Source: Desulfarculaceae bacterium (lineage in GTDB: Bacteria > Desulfobacterota > Desulfarculia > Desulfarculales > Desulfarculaceae). From it: a stretch of DNA of 64,000 bases. Position 1 is the stretch's first letter; every line of letters starts with the position of its first letter. The stretch spans positions 340,870-404,869 of the forward strand of contig JAHLKT010000002.1 in assembly GCA_020444545.1 (NCBI GenBank). The letters are read 5' to 3'. The translations under genes and the position numbers were made by a program. Of this stretch, positions 59,482-64,000 are shown in pieces. The notes under the pieces are model-generated. The model did not search any database, was not told the DNA's origin, and saw nothing but the letters and a program-made list of their open reading frames with translations.

Positions 59482-59823
59482 GACTTCAGCCTATCTCGCG
59501 GCCTGGGGCCGCGTGCGCGGGTGGGCTGTTACACCGAGGGTGCAGGCTATAGGCGGCCATGTCAATGGGGGAGGTGCGAAATTTGGGATTGGCCAAGCAC
59601 GAGCGGTTGAGAGCAAGGCGGGAGGCAAGCCATGAGCAGCGCCCCAAAAGAGAGCCGATTTGGCAAAGAGCTTCAGGCCCACATGGAAGGCGTGGTTGCC
59701 TAGCACTTCGCGGCCCAGCGCCAGCGCCTGTGGCAAAGCTGAGAGCCGCGTATGTTGGGGGAGGTGGCCGCCGTGACTGTAGGGAAGGCTTATATATTAA
59801 GATGCCCCGTTTTTTGTGATCGC
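59482..59823. other. Gap without a recognised feature
   Basis: No gene, promoter or repeat could be supported here. Short open frames exist but show no family features. GC content falls towards the lipoprotein gene. Confidence 0.5.
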
Positions 59824-60597
59824 CTATTTAGGCATCGGCCAATTGTTTGTAACGCCTTCTAGGCCAATATCTTTGAGTTGGTCCAGCGTGATGTTATATT
59901 GCTTTGCAATGTCATTTTCATAAATTTCCAAGAGTTTGTTGGAAGCCGCCGCTTGTCTTTTAAGTTGTTCACGAGCGTCATCTTGCGAGTACCCTGGTTG
60001 AGAAGGGTTGGGAAGAGGATATGCCGCCTCTGCTTCTGCGTGTGACTTATCTTCAGCTTTGACAATCGTAACGAAGATTTCCCTGCGCTTTGCTTCGTCT
60101 AGCCCGTGAATTGTTTTTGGTAGCTCTTTGATTTTTTCAATTAAATCACTTTTTATACTTATTTTTACTGGATCTTCATCGCCCACTTTGCTCAGCATGC
60201 CAATCCATTGACCCATTCCTGAATCGAAATGATCGCGGGAGGTGTAAAGATATATAAAGACATGGGTAGGTCTGCCGCTATGATAATTAAAGCTGGTTTT
60301 AGAAGTTTCCTGCAAATATAAATTTTGCAGTAATTGGCGGAGATTAGCTTCGGTGATTGTGCCGTTTATTTGAACATGCAACTCCACTTGGGTTTTTATG
60401 GGAGCATCATAAAGCTCCCGATCAATTATGTTGTATTTCAATGCGGATTCATTCGTTTGCCTTTGGTTTTCGTAAGCCTTCGGCATTGTATCCAAATCCT
60501 TTCTTGATTTGTTGGGGGGACTTTCGCTGCACCCAAAAAAAGCGATTGTGATAACAGCTATGGCAGTTAGAATAATGGAATGTCGATGTTGACTCAT
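59824..60597 (-). CDS. AT-rich lipoprotein gene of unknown function
   Basis: The 257-residue precursor has a lipoprotein signal ending FFGC (Cys at about 23). The mature part is hydrophilic, with HVQINGTITEANLRQLLQNLY and THVFIYLYTSRDHFDSGMGQW segments reminiscent of small periplasmic or immunity-like domains, and a Lys/Glu-rich end. No family was recognised. The DNA is clearly AT-richer than all neighbours, which suggests recent acquisition. It has its own sigma-70 promoter. Confidence 0.75.
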   Translation of the reverse strand: MSQHRHSIILTAIAVITIAFFGCSESPPNKSRKDLDTMPKAYENQRQTNESALKYNIIDRELYDAPIKTQVELHVQINGTITEANLRQLLQNLYLQETSKTSFNYHSGRPTHVFIYLYTSRDHFDSGMGQWIGMLSKVGDEDPVKISIKSDLIEKIKELPKTIHGLDEAKRREIFVTIVKAEDKSHAEAEAAYPLPNPSQPGYSQDDAREQLKRQAAASNKLLEIYENDIAKQYNITLDQLKDIGLEGVTNNWPMPK

Positions 60598-60638
60598 GAT
60601 AGCGTCCGCCTATTTGGTTGCTTTGCTCGACATGCAAT

Positions 60639-60667
60639 ATATAAAATATACTAAATGAAATTGGCAA
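60639..60667 (-). promoter_or_regulatory. Sigma-70 promoter of the AT-rich lipoprotein gene
   Basis: TTGCCA and TTATAT are separated by 17 bp on the minus strand. Confidence 0.5.
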
Positions 60668-60750
60668 TTAGGAAAATTTGTCATTAGAGGAGTTTATGCA
60701 TAAACTTCCGCTAAAATTATGTCTAACACGACTTATCTTTTCTGCTCAAC

Positions 60751-60778
60751 AAAAAAAGGGCGGGGATAAACCCCGCCC
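60751..60778 (-). terminator. Intrinsic terminator of the oxidoreductase operon
   Basis: A perfect 8-bp stem GGGCGGGG / CCCCGCCC with a 5-nt loop is followed by seven T on the minus strand. Confidence 0.85.
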
Positions 60779-60813
60779 TCACTCAATCAAGCAATCTTGT
60801 CTTTCTTTCTAGC

Positions 60814-61515
60814 CTACTTCTCCTGACTGTAAATCACCGCCAGGATCTTGGCCGGGCCGCTGCCATGAGGGCGCAGCACGTGCGGCACGCTGGAGTCGTA
60901 GTAGATGCTGTCCCCCGGGCCTAGGATCTCCACCGCGTCGTCCACCAGGGCCTCCATGGAGCCTTCCAACACGTAGATGAACTCCTGGCCGTCGTGGGCG
61001 CTGGGCTCCACTTCCTGGCTGGCCGCTTCAAGCGTAACGATGAAGGGCTCCATGTTGCGGTTGGTCTTGTGCGGGGCCAGGGTCTCGTAGGTGTATCCGT
61101 AGGAGGTGCGCTTGGTGGCGCCCTGGCGGCTCATCTGCTGGCGGTCGGCCACCCGGGTCACGGTGTAGGGCCGCTCGCCCCCACCGCTGATCAGGGCGCC
61201 CCAGCGCATGTCCAGGGCCTTGCCCAGCTTGACCAGCACGCCCAGGGGAGGGGAGGCCTCGTTGCTCTCGATCTCGGCCAGGGCGTCCTCCGGGATGCCG
61301 GTGCGCTGGCTCAGGTCCTCCAGGCTCAGGCCCTTGTGCTGGCGTACCAAGGCGATGCGCGCCCCCACCGGCAGGCTCTCGTCGGCCGGGGCCTGCTGGC
61401 CGGCGGCCACGGCGTCCACCCCGGCCAGGAAGTCGTCCTCCCGGCTGTTGCCGTAGTGGGCGCTGTCGCCCTGAGACATCAGTCCGTGGTGGCCTTTCTC
61501 GCCCTTGTCAGCCAT
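60814..61515 (-). CDS. XRE-cupin regulator of the 2-oxoacid oxidoreductase operon
   Basis: The 233-residue protein has a 50-residue acidic N-terminal extension, an XRE helix-turn-helix (about 50-108; LSLEDLSQRTGIPEDALAEIESNE) and a C-terminal cupin (about 160-230; HDGQEFIYVLEGSMEAL). It lies 23 bp after the gamma-subunit gene with GGAGG upstream and is followed by a terminator, so it is the last gene of the operon and likely regulates it in response to an acyl-CoA or oxoacid. The family also regulates acetyl-CoA synthesis genes. Confidence 0.88.
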   Translation of the reverse strand: MADKGEKGHHGLMSQGDSAHYGNSREDDFLAGVDAVAAGQQAPADESLPVGARIALVRQHKGLSLEDLSQRTGIPEDALAEIESNEASPPLGVLVKLGKALDMRWGALISGGGERPYTVTRVADRQQMSRQGATKRTSYGYTYETLAPHKTNRNMEPFIVTLEAASQEVEPSAHDGQEFIYVLEGSMEALVDDAVEILGPGDSIYYDSSVPHVLRPHGSGPAKILAVIYSQEK

Positions 61516-61538
61516 GGCCTCGCCTCCCGTGTGGGCCG

Positions 61539-62093
61539 CTAGGCGGCCTTTTCCCCGGTAACGAACCGCGCCCCCGCCTGGAGGGCCTCGGTGTTGGCCG
61601 GGATCATCTTGTGATAGCGCGGGTCCAGCGCATCGGTCAGGGCCTTGGCAACCTGCTCGATGGTCAGGACGCCGCTGCCGGCAACCACCGCGCCCAGCAT
61701 GACCATGTTGGTCAGGCGCGGGTTGCCCACTTCCTTGGCCAGCTCCAGGGTGGGCACGTAGTGCACCTGCTTGGCGCGGGTGGTGAACTGGCCCTCCTGG
61801 ATCAGGCTGCCGTTGACGAACACCTGGCCCTTTTTCTTGACCATGGGGGCGAACTTCTCGGCCGAGGGCCGGTTCATCACCACCGCGGTCACCGGCTCGT
61901 GGATGATGGGCGAGCCCACCGGACGGTCGCTAACCACCACCGTGCAGTTGGCCGTGCCGCCGCGCATTTCCACCCCGTAGACCGGCATGTAGGTAACTTG
62001 CTTGCCCGCCTTCATGGCCCCGTAGGCCAGCACCGTGCCCATCAAGAGCACGCCCTGGCCGCCGAACCCGGCGATTATGGTGTCAAAATACAT
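61539..62093 (-). CDS. 2-oxoacid:ferredoxin oxidoreductase gamma subunit
   Basis: The 184-residue protein has the gamma-subunit signature GFGGQGVLLMGTVLAYGAM at the N-terminus and EMRGGTANC in the middle. It forms the CoA-binding part of the heterotetramer that oxidatively decarboxylates a 2-oxoacid to acyl-CoA, reducing ferredoxin. It follows the beta gene by 17 bp. Subunit order (delta-alpha-beta-gamma) matches the Kor/Vor group rather than pyruvate oxidoreductase fused forms. Confidence 0.93.
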   Translation of the reverse strand: MYFDTIIAGFGGQGVLLMGTVLAYGAMKAGKQVTYMPVYGVEMRGGTANCTVVVSDRPVGSPIIHEPVTAVVMNRPSAEKFAPMVKKKGQVFVNGSLIQEGQFTTRAKQVHYVPTLELAKEVGNPRLTNMVMLGAVVAGSGVLTIEQVAKALTDALDPRYHKMIPANTEALQAGARFVTGEKAA

Positions 62094-62110
62094 CGCTTAC
62101 CCGCTCCCGG

Positions 62111-62872
62111 TCAATTGGCCCGGACGTCTTTGTAAACGCCCAGGGGGAAGTAGTCGGCCATTTCCTTGCCCACCCTGGCGTTGGCCTCTTCGGCGCTCAT
62201 CTTCCAGTTGGTGGGGCAGGAGGAGAGGAACTCCACAAAGGAGAAGCCCCAGCCCTTCTGCTGATAGGTGACCGCGCGCTTGAGGGCGGCCTTGGCCTTC
62301 TTTAGGTTCTTGATGTTGTCCACCGCCACCCGCGCGGCATAGGCGGTGCCCTCCAGGGTGGAGAGCATCTCGGTCACCCGGATGGGCAGGCCCGCCTCGG
62401 CGGCCGAGCGGCCGTAGGGGCTGGTGGTGGTCACCTGGCCTTCCAGGGTGGTGGGGGCCATCTGGCCGCCGGTCATGCCGAACACCGCGTTGTTCACGAA
62501 CACCACGGTGATGTTCTCGCCGCGGTTGGCCGCGTGCACGATCTCGGCGGTGCCGATGGCGGCCAGGTCGCCGTCGCCCTGGTAGGTGAACACAAAGCTG
62601 TCGGGCATGGCCCGCTTGAGGCCGGTGGCCACGGCGGCGGCGCGCCCGTGCGGGGCTTCCACGATGTCCACGTCAAAGTAGTCGTAGATCAACACCGAAC
62701 AGCCCACCGAGGCCGCGCCCAGGGTCTTGCCCCTCAGGCCGAAGTCGTCGATCTGCTCGGCCAAGAGGCGGTGGATCACGCCGTGGTGGCAGCCGGGGCA
62801 GTAGTGGTAGGGCACGTCCTTGAGGCAGGAAGGACGGTCGAAGACCTTCTTGAGTTTAGGCTGGGCGCTCAT
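62111..62872 (-). CDS. 2-oxoacid:ferredoxin oxidoreductase beta subunit (TPP-binding)
   Basis: The ATG at 62872 overlaps the alpha stop (ATGA). The 253-residue protein has YHYCPGCHHGVIHR near the N-terminus and the thiamine-diphosphate motif QGDGDLAAIGTAEIVHAANRGENITVV (key residues GDGD and N/A-N-R). This subunit binds thiamine diphosphate; the Cys near residue 22 may be a cluster ligand. Its substrate is a 2-oxoacid, 2-oxoglutarate or branched-chain, not decided by sequence. Confidence 0.93.
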   Translation of the reverse strand: MSAQPKLKKVFDRPSCLKDVPYHYCPGCHHGVIHRLLAEQIDDFGLRGKTLGAASVGCSVLIYDYFDVDIVEAPHGRAAAVATGLKRAMPDSFVFTYQGDGDLAAIGTAEIVHAANRGENITVVFVNNAVFGMTGGQMAPTTLEGQVTTTSPYGRSAAEAGLPIRVTEMLSTLEGTAYAARVAVDNIKNLKKAKAALKRAVTYQQKGWGFSFVEFLSSCPTNWKMSAEEANARVGKEMADYFPLGVYKDVRAN

Positions 62873-63930
62873 TTCAGGCCTCCCTTGCGCCAAATCTTCA
62901 TGGCTTCCTTGGCCAGCTCGTCGGGGGTGGGGATGGAGCCCGGAGGCCGCCCGTAGAACTCCACGGGCACCGCGCACTCGGCGGCCAGCTTCACGTCCTC
63001 CACCATCTGGCCGGTGTTGAGCTCCATGACCGCCAGGATCTTGGCCTTGGCCGCGGCCTCTTGCACCGCCTTGTCCGGGAAGGGATACAGGGTGATGGGC
63101 CTAAGCAGGCCGACCTTCTTGCCCTTGTCCCGAAGGATGTCCACGCTGGTTTTCAAAATGCGGCCCACCGAACCGAAGGCCACCAGGATCATCTCGGCGT
63201 CCTCGGCGCGGTAGAACTCGTAGCGCACTTCCTTCTGCATGCTCTTGTACTTCTTGGCCAGCATCCAGTTGTGCACGGTCAGCTCGCCGTCGGCCAGGAA
63301 CAGGCTCTTGAGCAAGCGGGCCGGCCGCCCCTCGGCCCCGGTGAGGGCCCAGTCCTTGGGCTTGGGCTTCTTGCGGTAGGCCTTCAGCTCCACCGGCTCC
63401 TTGATCTGCCCGATCAAGGCGTCGCCCAGGATCATCACCGGGTTGCGGTACTTGTCGGCCAGGTCGAAGGCGTCCATGGTCAGGTCGTAGTTTTCCTGAG
63501 CCGTGGAGGGGGCCAGCACCAAGGTGCGGTAGTCGCCGTGGCCACCGCCCCGGGTGGACTGGAAGTAGTCGCCCTGGGAGGGGTGGATGCCGCCCAGGCC
63601 GGGGCCGGAGCGGCTCATGTTCACGATGACCCCGGGGATCTGCGAACCGGCCAGATAGGAGATGCCTTCCTGCTTCAGGCTGATACCTGGGCTGGAGGAG
63701 GAGGTCATCACCCGCGCGCCGGTGGCTGCCGCGCCCAGCAGCATGTTGATGCTGGCCACTTCGCTCTCGGCCTGCACGAACACGCCGCCGGCCTTGGGCA
63801 GATGGGCGCTCATGTACTCGGGGATGTCGTTCTGGGGGGTGATGGGGTAGCCGAAGTAATAACGGCAGCCCGCTTCGATGGCCCCCATGGCGATGGCTTC
63901 GTTGCCCTTGATCATTACTCGCCGGGCCAT
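62869..63930 (-). CDS. 2-oxoacid:ferredoxin oxidoreductase alpha subunit (VorB-like)
   Basis: The 353-residue protein has the pyrimidine-binding N-domain (MIKGNEAIAMGAIEAGCRYYFGYPITP), AESEVASINMLLGAAATGARVMTSSSSPGISL and a C-terminal transketolase-like domain. This matches VorB, the 2-ketoisovalerate:ferredoxin oxidoreductase alpha subunit, though Kor subunits are close relatives. The ferredoxin delta gene ends one base upstream, so all four subunits are tightly packed. This enzyme links amino acid or TCA metabolism to low-potential ferredoxin. Confidence 0.93.
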   Translation of the reverse strand: MARRVMIKGNEAIAMGAIEAGCRYYFGYPITPQNDIPEYMSAHLPKAGGVFVQAESEVASINMLLGAAATGARVMTSSSSPGISLKQEGISYLAGSQIPGVIVNMSRSGPGLGGIHPSQGDYFQSTRGGGHGDYRTLVLAPSTAQENYDLTMDAFDLADKYRNPVMILGDALIGQIKEPVELKAYRKKPKPKDWALTGAEGRPARLLKSLFLADGELTVHNWMLAKKYKSMQKEVRYEFYRAEDAEMILVAFGSVGRILKTSVDILRDKGKKVGLLRPITLYPFPDKAVQEAAAKAKILAVMELNTGQMVEDVKLAAECAVPVEFYGRPPGSIPTPDELAKEAMKIWRKGGLK

Positions 63931-63931
63931 G

Positions 63932-64000
63932 TTACTTCTTCTCCTGCTTGTAGACCCTCAGGGCCATGTCCGGGCAGAGCTCAGCGCAGAAGGCGCAGCC
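63932..64000 (-). CDS. 2-oxoacid:ferredoxin oxidoreductase delta (ferredoxin) subunit, partial
   Basis: Only the last 22 residues are in the window, and the start lies past the right edge. They read GCAFCAELCPDMALRVYKQEKK, given here by the key pattern CxxC..xCP, the second Cys group of a 2x[4Fe-4S] ferredoxin. Position one base before the alpha gene fits the delta subunit of the Kor/Vor complex. Confidence 0.85.
   Translation of the reverse strand, partial: GCAFCAELCPDMALRVYKQEKK

Noticed and set aside
59559-59819. An 86-codon + strand open frame in the 59.5-59.8 kb gap
   Set aside because: The product has no family features, and there is no ribosome site or promoter.
59999-60022. A match to the intergenic repeat core inside the AT-rich lipoprotein gene
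   Set aside because: It falls within a coding region with an intact frame and lacks a partner arm, so chance similarity is likely.

Overview
The window is GC-rich (roughly two-thirds by eye) and reads as an anaerobic, sulfate-reducing Desulfobacterota, most like the Desulfarculales. This is inferred from a quinone reductase complex (qrcABCD), menaquinone synthesis by the futalosine route, a ferredoxin-dependent 2-oxoacid oxidoreductase, fatty-acid oxidation genes and several sigma-54 regulators. No rRNA, tRNA, CRISPR array or intact transposase was seen.

Layout. 1-3140: a regulatory region for a gene lying left of the window, then surE, a GNAT acetyltransferase and an HtrA protease. 3528-9703: a tight + strand run (FmdE-like protein, HD hydrolase, old-yellow-enzyme reductase, glycosyltransferase, metallophosphoesterase, Ser/Thr kinase fused to DUF1566). 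9784-14040: YceI, an FKBP/SlyD-like methyltransferase fusion, FtsH and a cupin. 14138-16334 (-): lipoprotein, orphan HepT-like protein and pyruvate kinase. 16424-20661: hotdog thioesterase, stand-alone tRNA-Thr editing domain, rubrerythrin-like protein, FlK-type thioesterase, LysR regulator and a globin-coupled histidine kinase. 20837-24882: a chagasin-like inhibitor with a small molybdoenzyme, a non-coding tract with two repeat types, cupin and Cys-rich genes, a UDP-glucuronate decarboxylase and a Nudix hydrolase. 25121-30392: the qrc operon with an extra 53-residue membrane protein gene. 30475-31864: HAD hydrolase and signal peptidase I. 32161-38232 (-): amidohydrolase, mqnC and mqnE, then aconitase. 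38388-42633: a divergent pair of small genes with facing sigma-54 promoters, a Lon-like protease and a CMD-family protein. 42884-53113: two sigma-54 response regulators, a PHP-UvrD fusion, a PAS/HD-GYP protein and a zraP-zraS-zraR metal-stress set. 53457-58619: exported phosphatidylserine-decarboxylase-like protein, XRE-cupin regulator, thiolase, DUF35 protein and acyl-CoA dehydrogenase. 58666-64000 (-): QueG-like ferredoxin protein, an AT-rich lipoprotein gene and a four-subunit 2-oxoacid:ferredoxin oxidoreductase with its regulator.

The most notable system is a predicted sigma-54 circuit. Two facing sigma-54 promoters (38739-38754 on -, 39061-39076 on +) flank 16-bp sites that match a tandem pair in the promoter of a small Cys protein/NtrC-type regulator operon 5.5 kb away. 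The simplest reading is that this regulator represses itself and activates the two uncharacterised small genes. Other points of interest are the fifth qrc gene, a duplicated palindrome plus attenuator-like hairpin ahead of mqnE, several unusual domain fusions, and a dispersed family of intergenic inverted-repeat elements.
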